Assembly: GCA_047605685.1 (NCBI GenBank)
Contig: JASGFF010000020.1
Span: 1 to 39,058, forward strand
Reading direction: 5' to 3'
DNA from: JAUASV01 sp047605685
GTDB lineage: Bacteria > Actinomycetota > Actinomycetes > Actinomycetales > Microbacteriaceae
Length of the DNA: 39,058 bases
Shown here: one piece after another, positions 23,392 through 31,070 of the stretch
How positions within the stretch are numbered: position 1 is the stretch's first letter
Layout: each line of letters begins with the position of its first letter
Position numbers and translations under genes: made by a program
The notes under the pieces: model-generated
What the model was told of the DNA's origin: nothing
The model's input: the letters and a program-made list of their open reading frames with translations, nothing else
Database searches by the model: none

Positions 23392-24348
23392 CTAGGCGTG
23401 CAGCGCCGCGTTGAGGGCGACGCCCCGGCCGGTGCGGGGCACCGCCTCGACGGCCCCCGTGACCGAGTTGCGGCGGAACAGGATGCCCGGCACGCCGGAG
23501 AGCTCCGCGGCCTTGACCACCCGCGGCCCGGTGCCCGGCCCGGCCCCCGCGCCGGGATCGACGATCGTCACCCGGGTGCCGGCCGTGACGTAGAGGCCGG
23601 CCTCGACCACCGAGTCGTCGCCGATCGAGATGCCGATGCCCGAGTTGGCGCCGAGCAGCGCGCGCTCGCCGATCGAGACACGGTGGCTGCCGCCGCCCGA
23701 GAGCGTGCCCATGATCGAGGCACCGCCGCCGATGTCGCTGCCGTCGCCCACGACCACGCCCTGCGAGATGCGCCCCTCGACCATCGAGACGCCCAGGGTG
23801 CCGGCGTTGAAGTTCACGAAGCCCTCGTGCATGACCGTGGTGCCGGGTGCCAGGTGGGCGCCCAAGCGCACGCGCGCGGCATCCGCGATGCGCACCCTCG
23901 GCGGGGTGACGTAGTCGAGCAGCCGCGGGAACTTGTCGATGCCGTGCACCGTGATCCCGGCGCGGCGGATGCCGGCGCGCAGGCCCGGGAAGTCGTCGGG
24001 ATGCACCGGCCCGGCCGATGTCCACACCACGATCGGCAGCGTCGGGATGAGCCCGTCGAGGTTGATCGTGTTGGGCGCGACGAGGCAGTGCGAGAGCAGC
24101 TGCAGGCGCAGGTAGGCGTCCGGCACCGACGCGGGCGGGGCGTCGAGATCGATCTCGACCGTCACGAAGTCCAGTCGCACGCCGCGGCGCTCGTCGCTCG
24201 TGACGAGCTGCTCGAACTCGGCCGGCGCGATCAGCCGGTCGGTGCCGGTGAAGCGGCCCAGCCGGGGCGCGGGGAACCAGGTGTCGAGCACGGCGCCGCT
24301 CGTCGTGACGGTCGCGAGTCCATAGCCCCAGGCGGGTCGAGTCGTCAT
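23392..24348 (-). CDS. dapD: Tetrahydrodipicolinate N-succinyltransferase DapD
   Basis: Succinyl-CoA-dependent enzyme of the succinylase lysine/diaminopimelate route, a trimer with a left-handed beta-helix. It has 318 residues, the length of the actinobacterial DapD form. Landmarks are WGYGLATVTTSGAVLDTWFP at the start, RLQLLSHCLVAPNTINLDG, and the hexapeptide-repeat core with EGFVNFNAGTLG and GRISQGVVVGDGSDIGGG. It is transcribed divergently from dapE from a TAGCCT -10 box 6 bp before ATG 24348. Together with dapC and dapE it supplies three pathway steps in this window. Confidence 0.95.
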   Translation of the reverse strand: MTTRPAWGYGLATVTTSGAVLDTWFPAPRLGRFTGTDRLIAPAEFEQLVTSDERRGVRLDFVTVEIDLDAPPASVPDAYLRLQLLSHCLVAPNTINLDGLIPTLPIVVWTSAGPVHPDDFPGLRAGIRRAGITVHGIDKFPRLLDYVTPPRVRIADAARVRLGAHLAPGTTVMHEGFVNFNAGTLGVSMVEGRISQGVVVGDGSDIGGGASIMGTLSGGGSHRVSIGERALLGANSGIGISIGDDSVVEAGLYVTAGTRVTIVDPGAGAGPGTGPRVVKAAELSGVPGILFRRNSVTGAVEAVPRTGRGVALNAALHA

Positions 24349-24354
24349 CCGGCC

Positions 24355-24360
24355 AGGCTA
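24355..24360 (-). promoter_or_regulatory. -10 box TAGCCT of dapD
   Basis: On the minus strand TAGCCT is followed by 6 bp and ATG 24348, giving a leaderless layout. The divergent dapE -10 lies 33 bp away. Confidence 0.55.
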
Positions 24361-24392
24361 TCGAACGGCGCTTCGCCGCCGGACGGGCTCTC

Positions 24393-24398
24393 TAGACT
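24393..24398 (+). promoter_or_regulatory. -10 box TAGACT of dapE
   Basis: TAGACT is followed by 7 bp and ATG 24406, with no Shine-Dalgarno sequence. Confidence 0.6.
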
Positions 24399-24405
24399 GG
24401 GCCGC

Positions 24406-25485
24406 ATGCCGTCCGCGCTCGACCTCAGCCTCAGCTCGATCGAGATCAGCCGGCAGCTGTGCGACATCCCCTCGGTCTCGGGCGAGGAGGCGGCGATCGC
24501 CGACGCGATCGAGGCCGCGCTCGCGAGCGCCGAGCACCTCGAGGTGAGCCGCCACGGCGACACGGTGGTGGCACGCACGGTGCTCGGCCGCGCCCGGCGG
24601 GTCGTCATCGCCGGACACATCGACACGGTGCCGATCAACGGGAACGTGCCGAGCCGCCTCGAGACCGTCGACGGCGTCCCGCACCTCTGGGGCCGCGGCA
24701 GCGTCGACATGAAGGCCGGCTGCGCCGTGCAGCTCAAGCTCGCCCGCGAGCTGAGCGCCCCGGTGCACGACGTGACCTGGATCTGGTACGACCACGAGGA
24801 GGTCGGCGAGGCGTTCAACGGCCTGAACCGGCTCTCCCGCGAGCGGCCCGAGCTGCTCGCCGGCGACTTCGCGATCCTCGGCGAGCCCTCGAACGCGGGC
24901 ATCGAGGGCGGATGCAACGGCAACTGCCGCATCGAGATCCACACCCGCGGCATCCGGGCGCACTCGGCGCGCGGCTGGGCGGGCCACAACGCCATCCACG
25001 ACCTCGCCCCCGCCCTCGCCGCGCTCGCCGGCTACCGGCCGCGCGAGGTGGAGGTCGACGGCCTCGTCTACCGGGAGGGGCTCAACGCGGTCGGCATCGG
25101 CGGCGGTGTCGCCGGCAACGTCATCCCGGACGCCGCGATGCTGCACGTCAACTACCGTTTCGCGCCGTCCCGCTCCGGCGAGGAGGCCGTCGCACACCTG
25201 CGCGAGGTGTTCGCCGGCTACGAGGTGACGGTCGTCGACCTCGCCGAGGGCGCCCGCCCCGGCCTCACCTCGCCGATCGCGCGGGACTTCGTCGCGGCCG
25301 TCGGCGGCGAGCCCCGGCCCAAGTACGGCTGGACGGATGTCGCCCGCTTCTCCCGCCTCGGCGTGCCGGCGGTGAACTACGGGCCCGGCGACCCGCTCAG
25401 GGCCCACGCCGACGACGAGCGCGTCGCGCTCGCGCAGATCACCGCCTGCGAGCAGGGCCTGCGCGCCTGGCTGACGGCCTCGTGA
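24406..25485 (+). CDS. dapE: Succinyldiaminopimelate desuccinylase DapE
   Basis: M20A metallohydrolase that removes succinate from N-succinyl-L,L-diaminopimelate. It has 359 residues. In contrast to the M20 protein at 12002, the metal site is complete: AGHIDTVP, the bridging Asp in WGRGSVDMKAG, the Glu pair in YDHEEVGEAF, and ILGEPSNAGIEGGCNG. The C-terminal region has KYGWTDVARF and GPGDPLRAHADDE with the last His. Its stop overlaps the next start (GTGA), so the membrane glycosyltransferase gene is cotranscribed. Confidence 0.96.
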   Translation: MPSALDLSLSSIEISRQLCDIPSVSGEEAAIADAIEAALASAEHLEVSRHGDTVVARTVLGRARRVVIAGHIDTVPINGNVPSRLETVDGVPHLWGRGSVDMKAGCAVQLKLARELSAPVHDVTWIWYDHEEVGEAFNGLNRLSRERPELLAGDFAILGEPSNAGIEGGCNGNCRIEIHTRGIRAHSARGWAGHNAIHDLAPALAALAGYRPREVEVDGLVYREGLNAVGIGGGVAGNVIPDAAMLHVNYRFAPSRSGEEAVAHLREVFAGYEVTVVDLAEGARPGLTSPIARDFVAAVGGEPRPKYGWTDVARFSRLGVPAVNYGPGDPLRAHADDERVALAQITACEQGLRAWLTAS

Positions 25486-26768
25486 CGTCGCGGTCGAGCG
25501 CGGCGCCCCCCGGCGGCGCGGCGCATCCCGCGGCGCGCTCCGCCGCGCCCATCGCGACCCGGCTCGCGAGCGCCGGCGGCTTCCTGCTGCACCGGGGCTG
25601 GTGGCTCGGCGTGCTGCTGGTGTTCCTCGCCTCGCGCCTCGTCACGACCGCCATCGTGCTGTGGTTCGCCGCACACCAGGCCGACAACCCCTGGAACACC
25701 GGCGCGCAGCCCTCCTACGCCGACTTCGCCCGCATCTGGGACGGCAACTGGTACTGGATCGTCGCCGACTCGGGCTATCCGAGCGTGCTGCCGCGCGACG
25801 ACGACGGCCTCGTCTCCGAGAACGCCTGGGCGTTCCTGCCGGCGTTCCCCTTCGTCGTCCGCACCATCATGGTGCTCGCCGGCACCGGCTCCTTCGCCGT
25901 GCCGGCGATCGTCGTCTCGGTGCTGTGCGCCGCCGGCGCCGCCCTGGTGCTGCACCGGATGCTGCGGCCGCGACTGTCGGCCGGCACCACGATGTTCGCG
26001 GTGCTGCTGTTCTGCGTCGCACCGCTGTCGCCCATCCTGCAGCTGACCTACGCCGAGCCGATGTTCCTGCTGCTCATCGGCGTCGCCCTGCTGCTCCTGC
26101 AGCGCAGGCGCTACCTGACGCTGCTGCCGTTCCTCGTGCTCGCCGACCTCACCCGGCCCGGCGGCCTCGCCTTCGCGCTCGCCCTCGCGATCCACGTCAT
26201 CGTGCGCTTCGCGCGCCGTCACGTCGATCCCTTCGAGCGCGCGCAGCGGTGGCGGGCGGTCGCCGCCACGGTTGTCGCCGGCCTCGCCGGCCTCGCCTGG
26301 CCGGCCATCGCCGCCATCGTCACCGGCGACCCGAGCGCCTACACGGACACCGAGCTCGCCTGGCGCTCCTCCTACATCGGCGACGTCGAGCTGCTGCCGT
26401 TCACCCCCTGGGTGCAGGGCGCGATCTGGTGGTTCCGCTGGGTCGGCTGGCCGGCCTGGCTCGCCGTTGTGCTGCTCGCGCTCACCGTCGCCGCCGCCGG
26501 CCTCGCCCTGTTCACCCCGCCACTGCGGCGGCTCGGCACGGACGTGCGCGCCTGGCTGGCGAGCTACGCGCTCTACCTGCTCGCCGTGTTCTTCCCGCAG
26601 TCGAGCACGTTCCGCGTCCTGATGCCGCTGTTCCCCGCGCTCGGCGCCCTGGCGATCCCGCGCAGCCGGGTCTACCGGGTGCTGCTCGTCCTCGCCTGCG
26701 TGGTCGGGCAGGCGGTGTGGATGAAGTGGTGCTGGTGGTACGACGGCTGGGACTGGACTCCGCCGTGA
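25482..26768 (+). CDS. PIG-V-like integral membrane glycosyltransferase
   Basis: Predicted GT-C-fold mannosyltransferase-like membrane protein of 428 residues with about ten hydrophobic segments. The family-type acidic motif after the first helix reads IWDGNWYWIVADSGYP, followed by ENAWAFLPAFPFVVR. LTYAEPMFLLLIG, ADLTRPGGLAFALALAI and SSTFRVLMPLFPALG are other PIG-V-like blocks. The first 35 residues are Ala/Ser/Pro-rich. The GTG start overlaps the dapE stop. The acceptor and sugar are unknown; in actinobacteria such proteins use polyprenyl-phosphate mannose to modify lipids or cell-wall glycans. The stop codon is part of a triple 13-bp repeat. Confidence 0.75.
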   Translation: MTSRSSAAPPGGAAHPAARSAAPIATRLASAGGFLLHRGWWLGVLLVFLASRLVTTAIVLWFAAHQADNPWNTGAQPSYADFARIWDGNWYWIVADSGYPSVLPRDDDGLVSENAWAFLPAFPFVVRTIMVLAGTGSFAVPAIVVSVLCAAGAALVLHRMLRPRLSAGTTMFAVLLFCVAPLSPILQLTYAEPMFLLLIGVALLLLQRRRYLTLLPFLVLADLTRPGGLAFALALAIHVIVRFARRHVDPFERAQRWRAVAATVVAGLAGLAWPAIAAIVTGDPSAYTDTELAWRSSYIGDVELLPFTPWVQGAIWWFRWVGWPAWLAVVLLALTVAAAGLALFTPPLRRLGTDVRAWLASYALYLLAVFFPQSSTFRVLMPLFPALGALAIPRSRVYRVLLVLACVVGQAVWMKWCWWYDGWDWTPP

Positions 26769-26802
26769 TCCGGGGCCGTGATCCGGGGCCGTGATCCGGG
26801 CC
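26764..26802. repeat. 13-bp unit repeated three times over a stop codon
   Basis: CGTGATCCGGGGC occurs at 26764-26776 and 26777-26789, with a one-mismatch third copy at 26790-26802. Each copy carries a TGA. Because 13 is not a multiple of 3, the three TGAs (26766, 26779, 26792) fall in the three different frames, and the first is the stop of the membrane glycosyltransferase gene. Confidence 0.9.
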
Positions 26803-26861
26803 GCGACGCCGAGGGCGGGGGCCTGATTTCACGCCCGTCACGCGCATCAGGGATAATCGAT

Positions 26862-26896
26862 CGGTACCGAGGCGGTACCTGAGGCGGTACCGAAGG
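26862..26896. repeat. Three direct repeats in the DUF3117 leader
   Basis: CGGTACCGAGG, CGGTACCTGAGG and CGGTACCGAAGG lie head to tail. Each has a self-complementary GGTACC core and ends in a GAGG or GAAGG, so each could act as a ribosome site; the last merges into GAAGGAAAGG before ATG 26911. A GGATAAT -10 box lies just upstream at 26851-26857. Confidence 0.8.
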
Positions 26897-26910
26897 AAAG
26901 GGGACACGTC

Positions 26911-27084
26911 ATGGCGGCCATGAAGCCGAGGACCGGCGACGGACCGATGGAGGCTGTCAAGGAGGGGCGCCTGATCATCGTGCGCGTGCCGCTCGAGGGC
27001 GGCGGGCGACTCGTCGTCTCGGTCAACGACGACGAGGCCAGGGAGCTGCACGACGCGCTCGCGGCCGTCGTCGCCTCCGTCTGA
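26911..27084 (+). CDS. Small DUF3117 protein
   Basis: A 57-residue soluble protein of the actinobacterial DUF3117 family (Rv1211-like). The near-invariant start MAAMKPRTGDGPMEAVKEGR and the block VRVPLEGGGRLVVSVNDDEA are clear. The function of the family is unsettled. It is preceded by a -10 box, a repeat-rich leader and a strong ribosome site, and followed by a terminator, so it is a separate, probably well-expressed transcript. Confidence 0.93.
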   Translation: MAAMKPRTGDGPMEAVKEGRLIIVRVPLEGGGRLVVSVNDDEARELHDALAAVVASV

Positions 27085-27136
27085 GCCCGGCCACGGGCCC
27101 GCGCGTCGGGCCCGGTTGCCGGGAGCCCAGTTCTCG

Positions 27137-27170
27137 GGACCGCTCAGCCGTCGGGCTGGGCGGTCCTTGT
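27137..27170 (+). terminator. Rho-independent-like terminator after DUF3117
   Basis: GGACCGC and GCGGTCC arms with further pairing toward the loop form a hairpin over 27137-27166, followed by TTGT. It lies between DUF3117 and the convergent methyltransferase gene. Confidence 0.7.
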
Positions 27171-27216
27171 CTGTGCTGTCCCGGCCTGTGCGCGCCCGAC
27201 CGGCGCGCGTCCACGG

Positions 27217-27849
27217 TCACGCTCGGAGCTTGACGATCTGCAGCAGGCCGTCCCCGGCCGGCGACAGCGCGCTCACGACCGCCTCCGAGCGGCCGATCTC
27301 CTTGATCAGGCTGCGGAAGGCGACCTCCCGCTCCTCGCGGCGCGCGGGGTTCGCCACCCGGTCGTGCCAGAGCGCGCGGGTGACGAGCACCACCCCGCCG
27401 AGCCGCACCAGGCGCAGGGCGTGCTCGACGTACTCGATGACGCTCGCGGCATCCGCGTCGACGAGCACGAGGTCGTAGCTGTCCTCGTTCATCCGCGGCA
27501 GCACCTCGAGGGCACGGCCGGCGATCAGCCGGATGCGGCCGGCCGGATGCCCCGCCGCCGTGAACGCCGCCCGGGCGAGCTGCTGGTGGTCGGCCTCGAC
27601 GTCGATCGAGGTGAGCGTGGCATCCGGGCGGCCGCGCAGCAGCCACAGCCCGCTCACCCCGGTGCCGGTGCCGATCTCCACGATCGCGTCGGCGCGGGCG
27701 GCCGCGGCGACGACGGCGAGCTGGGCGCCGACCGCGGGGGAGACGGCGTCGACGCCGACCTCGGCCGACTGGGCCCGCGCCTCGGCGATCGCCGGGGGCT
27801 CGACGACGCAGTCGTCGGCGAACTTCCAGTTGAGCTCCTTCTCCGGCAC
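27217..27849 (-). CDS. SAM-dependent O-methyltransferase (family 3)
   Basis: Class I methyltransferase of the catechol/caffeoyl-CoA O-methyltransferase type, 210 residues from GTG 27849. The SAM-binding motif I reads VEIGTGTGVSGLWLL. The acidic loop SIDVEADHQQLARAAF and the metal/substrate motif YDLVLVDADAASVIEYVEHALRL follow. The mycobacterial counterpart (Rv1220c) is divergent from sigE, but here the divergent neighbour is tatB directly. The start is supported by a TACGCT -10 box 6 bp upstream; an extension to 27957 would overlap the tatB coding start on the other strand. The methyl acceptor is unknown. Confidence 0.88.
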   Translation of the reverse strand: MPEKELNWKFADDCVVEPPAIAEARAQSAEVGVDAVSPAVGAQLAVVAAAARADAIVEIGTGTGVSGLWLLRGRPDATLTSIDVEADHQQLARAAFTAAGHPAGRIRLIAGRALEVLPRMNEDSYDLVLVDADAASVIEYVEHALRLVRLGGVVLVTRALWHDRVANPARREEREVAFRSLIKEIGRSEAVVSALSPAGDGLLQIVKLRA

Positions 27850-27855
27850 GGGCCC

Positions 27856-27861
27856 AGCGTA
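27856..27861 (-). promoter_or_regulatory. -10 box TACGCT of the O-methyltransferase gene
   Basis: On the minus strand TACGCT is followed by 6 bp and GTG 27849. Confidence 0.5.
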
Positions 27862-27901
27862 GCGGCCGGGGCAGCGGGCGGCCGGTCGGGGCCGGCGGCG
27901 A

Positions 27902-27907
27902 TATCCT
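27902..27907 (+). promoter_or_regulatory. -10 box TATCCT of tatB
   Basis: TATCCT is followed by 6 bp and GTG 27914, with no Shine-Dalgarno site. Confidence 0.6.
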
Positions 27908-27913
27908 GGCCTG

Positions 27914-28279
27914 GTGTTCGGGCTGTCCGGCGAGAAGCTGCTCTTCATCGCGCTCATCGCCGTCGTGGTCGTGGGGCCGCAGCGGCTGCCGTACTACGCC
28001 GCCCAGCTCGCGAAGCTCGTCAAGCAGGCCCGGCAGTTCGCGCGCGGCGCGCAGGAGCGGTTGCGCGAGGAGATGGGTCCGGAGTACGACGAGGTCGACT
28101 GGAAGCGGCTCGATCCGCGCCAGTACGACCCGCGGCGGATCATCCGGGACGCGCTGCTCGACGACGATGAGCCGCAGAGCGCGATCAAGCCGGTGAGCCG
28201 CACGACCTCGGCGGCGGCGCAACGCCGCAGCGCGCAGGGCGCGGGGCTCGCGGCGCCGTACGACACGGAGGCCACCTGA
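27914..28279 (+). CDS. tatB: Sec-independent translocase protein TatB
   Basis: Small membrane-anchored part of the twin-arginine export system, 121 residues. FGLSGEKLLFIALIAVVVVGPQRLP is the TatA/B transmembrane segment and hinge, with the Gly-Pro turn, followed by an amphipathic helix (YYAAQLAKLVKQARQFARGA) and a charged tail. The length and the Pro after the hinge favour TatB over TatA. A Tat machine is needed for EfeB encoded at 1603. The 3' end is a triple 16-bp repeat that includes the stop codon. Confidence 0.88.
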   Translation: MFGLSGEKLLFIALIAVVVVGPQRLPYYAAQLAKLVKQARQFARGAQERLREEMGPEYDEVDWKRLDPRQYDPRRIIRDALLDDDEPQSAIKPVSRTTSAAAQRRSAQGAGLAAPYDTEAT

Positions 28280-28315
28280 GCCCGAGGCCGCCTGGGCCGG
28301 CGGCCGCCTGCGCGG
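28268..28315. repeat. 16-bp unit repeated three times at the tatB stop
   Basis: GAGGCCACCTGAGCCC (28268-28283), GAGGCCGCCTGGGCCG (28284-28299) and GCGGCCGCCTGCGCGG (28300-28315) are adjacent imperfect copies. The tatB TGA (28277-28279) lies in the first. Confidence 0.8.
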
Positions 28316-28321
28316 CCGTGC

Positions 28322-29890
28322 TCAGCGCAACCGCGCCGCGCGCAGCACCCTCAGCAGCAGGAGCATGAGGTCCGTCATCCTGCCGAACTCGCGGCCGGTG
28401 CGCGGCAGCGTCATGACGCCGCGGGATGTCGCGACGGTGCGGCTCTCCACGAAGCGCAGCAGTCCCTCGGGGCCGTTGCGCCGGCCGAGCCCCGAGCGCT
28501 TGACGCCGCCCATGGGCGCGTCGACGCTCGAGAAGCTCGCGCGGTAGCCCTCGTTGATGTTGACGCTGCCGGCCTGCAGCGTGTCGGCGATGCGGCGCGC
28601 GCGGCGGACGTCGCCGGCGAGGATGCTGGCGTTGAGGCCGAGGTCGCTGTCGTTGGCGGCGAGCACCGCCTCCTCGACGCTGCCGACGACGTGGATCGCG
28701 ACCACGGGCCCGAACGTCTCCTCGCGGTCGCAGGCCATCTCGGTCGTGACGCCCGCGAGCACCGTCGGCTCGTAGAAATAGGGCCCGAGGTCGGGGCGGG
28801 CCCGGCCGCCGGCGAGCACGCGCGCGCCCCGGTCCACGGCATCCCGCACGTGCGCGCTCACCCGCTCGAGCTGGGCGGCGCTCGCGAGCGAGCCGACGTC
28901 GGTGGAGAAGTCGAGGGCGGCACCCTGCACGAGGGAGCGCACCCGCTCGACGAACGCGGGGACGAACGCCTCGGCGACGCCCGCGAGCACATAGACCCGC
29001 TCGATGGAGACGCACAGCTGGCCGGCCGAGGAGTAGCAGGCGTAGGCCGCGTCGGCGGCCGCCCGCACCGGGTCGACGTCGTCGAGCACGATCATCGGGT
29101 TCTTGCCGCCGAGCTCGAGGGATGCGCCGACCAGGCGGCCCGCGGCCCGGGTCGCCACCCGGGTGCCGGTGGCCGTCGAGCCGGTGAAGCAGACGTGGTC
29201 GACGGCGTCGACGAGCGCGTTGCCGACCTCCTCCGCCTCGCCGGCGACGACGCTCCACAGCGCCGCCGGCATCCCGGCCTCGACGAAGGCCCGGCGGGCG
29301 GTGAGCACCGAGAGCAGCCCCTGGTCGTCGGCCTTCTGCACGACGGCGTTGCCGGCCGCGAGCGCCGGCACGACGTCCATCAGGGTCAGGCTCAGCGGGT
29401 AGTTCCACGGCGTGACGACGCCGACGACGCCCTTGGGCTCGTAGCCGACCCGGGCGCCGAACACCACCGGGATGCCGGCCCGCCGGCGGCCGCCGCGCAG
29501 CACCCGTTCGGCGCTGACGGCGTAGTAACGGGTGACCGTGGCGCCCTGGAACACCTCCTCGAAGGCCTGGCCGCGGGTCTTGCCGGTCTCGGACTGCACG
29601 GCGTCGAGCAGCTCCTCCGTGCGCCCGAGCAGCAGGTCGTGGGCGGCGAGCAGCACCCGGCGGCGGTGTGCGGGACCGGCGAGCCGCCAGCCGAGCGCGG
29701 CGAGCCGGCCGGCGGAGGTCGCCGTCGCGACATCCCGGGCCGTGCTGCCGGCGAAGGAGTGCAGCCGTTCGCCGGTGAACGGGGCGATCACGTCGATCCG
29801 GGCGGTTCCCGTCGAGCTGAGGTCGGCGATGAGCGCCTCGGCGGCGGACCGGGTGAGCAGCTGGCCGCCTCCGCTGCGTGGCCGGGTCAT
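28322..29890 (-). CDS. NAD(P)+-dependent aldehyde dehydrogenase (SSADH-like)
   Basis: Oxidises an aldehyde to the acid; closest in form to succinate-semialdehyde dehydrogenases. It has 522 residues from ATG 29890, somewhat long because of a hydrophobic Leu/Arg-rich tail (MTDLMLLLLRVLRAARLR). Blocks are GVVGVVTPWNYPLSLTL, the cofactor loop CFTGSTATGTRVA, the general base in LELGGKNPMIVLDD, and the nucleophile in SSAGQLCVSIERVYV. The C-terminal part has CDREETFGPVVAI. A TAGGCT -10 box stands 7 bp before the start. Upstream on the same strand is a LysR gene, which might regulate it, though a 175-bp gap with an inverted-repeat element separates them. Confidence 0.9.
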   Translation of the reverse strand: MTRPRSGGGQLLTRSAAEALIADLSSTGTARIDVIAPFTGERLHSFAGSTARDVATATSAGRLAALGWRLAGPAHRRRVLLAAHDLLLGRTEELLDAVQSETGKTRGQAFEEVFQGATVTRYYAVSAERVLRGGRRRAGIPVVFGARVGYEPKGVVGVVTPWNYPLSLTLMDVVPALAAGNAVVQKADDQGLLSVLTARRAFVEAGMPAALWSVVAGEAEEVGNALVDAVDHVCFTGSTATGTRVATRAAGRLVGASLELGGKNPMIVLDDVDPVRAAADAAYACYSSAGQLCVSIERVYVLAGVAEAFVPAFVERVRSLVQGAALDFSTDVGSLASAAQLERVSAHVRDAVDRGARVLAGGRARPDLGPYFYEPTVLAGVTTEMACDREETFGPVVAIHVVGSVEEAVLAANDSDLGLNASILAGDVRRARRIADTLQAGSVNINEGYRASFSSVDAPMGGVKRSGLGRRNGPEGLLRFVESRTVATSRGVMTLPRTGREFGRMTDLMLLLLRVLRAARLR

Positions 29891-29897
29891 GCCGCTC

Positions 29898-29903
29898 AGC
29901 CTA
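29898..29903 (-). promoter_or_regulatory. -10 box TAGGCT of the aldehyde dehydrogenase gene
   Basis: On the minus strand TAGGCT is followed by 7 bp and ATG 29890. Confidence 0.55.
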
Positions 29904-29950
29904 GACCGGCCCGGCCGGCCGGCGGCCCGGCTCGGGCCCGCCCCGGTTGT

Positions 29951-30034
29951 GCCGAAAACGAAGGAGCTGGTGTCTGTGCGGCGCCCCTTCGCGCCGTGAG
30001 GGCGCCGCGGCGCATCCACTCCTTCGTTTTCGGC
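29951..30034. repeat. Long inverted-repeat element, 16-bp perfect outer arms
   Basis: GCCGAAAACGAAGGAG at 29951-29966 and its exact reverse complement at 30019-30034 enclose 52 bp. These also fold on themselves through GCGGCGCCC and GGGCGCCGC, so the whole can form one long imperfect hairpin. It lies between the aldehyde dehydrogenase and LysR genes and resembles an extragenic palindromic element or a small MITE-like unit. Confidence 0.8.
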
Positions 30035-30070
30035 GGTGCCGTTCAGCCGTTTTCGGCGGTGCCGTTCAGC
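30025..30070. repeat. 23-bp perfect tandem repeat at the LysR stop
   Basis: Two exact 23-bp copies, 30025-30047 and 30048-30070. The second contains the LysR stop (minus-strand TGA at 30066-30068), and the first has the same TGA 23 bp further on in another frame. It overlaps the right arm of the inverted-repeat element. Confidence 0.88.
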
Positions 30071-30977
30071 GGTGCGCGGCGTCCAGGCGCTCGGCCTCGG
30101 CACGCAGCAGCTCGACGATGCGGCGCACCGAGAGCCGCTCCGCGCGCTCGGGCAGCATGAGCGCGGCGATGCGCCGATGCGCCTCGATGCCGCGCAGCGG
30201 CCGGGTGGTGAGGCCGTTCTCGTGGTCGCGAGTGGTGTAGCGCGGCAGCACGGCGATGCCGTGCCCGGCGGCGACGAGCGCCTCGACGATGCCGTTGTCG
30301 CTGAAGCGGTGCGCGACGCGGGCGTTGCCCCCGGTGGCGACCTCGATGCGCTGCAGCACCCGGTCGAAGGGCTGCCCCGCGGGCACGCCGATCCAGGTCT
30401 CCTCGATGACGTCGCGCGGGCTGAGCACCGCCTTCGCGGCCAGCGGGTGCTCCTCGGGCATCGCCACGTCGAGCGGCTCGGTGATGAGCGGCACGACGGC
30501 GAGGCCCTGCTCCCGCCAGCTGGGCAACAGCTCGGGCGCGTCCGCGACGACGATGTCGACGTCGGCGACGAGGTCGGTGGAGTCCGCGCGGCGCGGCACC
30601 CGGTCCGTGCAGACGAGGTCGAGACGGGGGATGCCGGCGACGGCGCCGAGCACGCCCGGCAGGAACATCTGCCCGCCGCTGGCGAACACGCTGAGCGTCA
30701 CCACGCCCTGCGGGGCACCGGTGAACTCCCGCCAGACCGAGTCGAGCCGGGCGATGGACGCCGCGACGTCGGCGGCGGACTCGGCGAGCATCCGGCCGGC
30801 GCCGGTGAGGCGGATGCCGCGGCCCGAGGGCTCGGTGAGCGGCACCCCGGCCTCGCGCTCGAGCACCTTGAGCTGTTGCGAGACCGCCGAGGGGGTGCGG
30901 TGCGCCGCGGCGGCGACGGCGGCGATCGAGCCGCGCTGCGCGAGCTCGCGCAGCAGGTCGAGCCGACGGACATCCAT
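30066..30977 (-). CDS. LysR-family transcriptional regulator
   Basis: Typical LysR regulator of 303 residues. The N-terminal helix-turn-helix covers residues 1-60 (LDLLRELAQRGSIAAVAAAA, then RTPSAVSQQLKVLEREAGVPL). The effector domain runs from about 90 to the end (GVVTLSVFASGGQMFLPGVL, and a final lobe with AAGHGIAVLPRYTTRD). It is divergent from a 40-residue membrane protein gene with a 93-bp shared promoter region, and upstream of the aldehyde dehydrogenase gene on the same strand. Either may be its target. The ligand is unknown. Confidence 0.93.
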   Translation of the reverse strand: MDVRRLDLLRELAQRGSIAAVAAAAHRTPSAVSQQLKVLEREAGVPLTEPSGRGIRLTGAGRMLAESAADVAASIARLDSVWREFTGAPQGVVTLSVFASGGQMFLPGVLGAVAGIPRLDLVCTDRVPRRADSTDLVADVDIVVADAPELLPSWREQGLAVVPLITEPLDVAMPEEHPLAAKAVLSPRDVIEETWIGVPAGQPFDRVLQRIEVATGGNARVAHRFSDNGIVEALVAAGHGIAVLPRYTTRDHENGLTTRPLRGIEAHRRIAALMLPERAERLSVRRIVELLRAEAERLDAAHR

Positions 30978-31070
30978 GAAGCAACACTACATGGTTACGG
31001 TAGAAACATTCGCTTGTTCTGCATGGTCGTCGGCGAGATCATGGATGCGTCCCCGAAAGGAACCCCGCCC

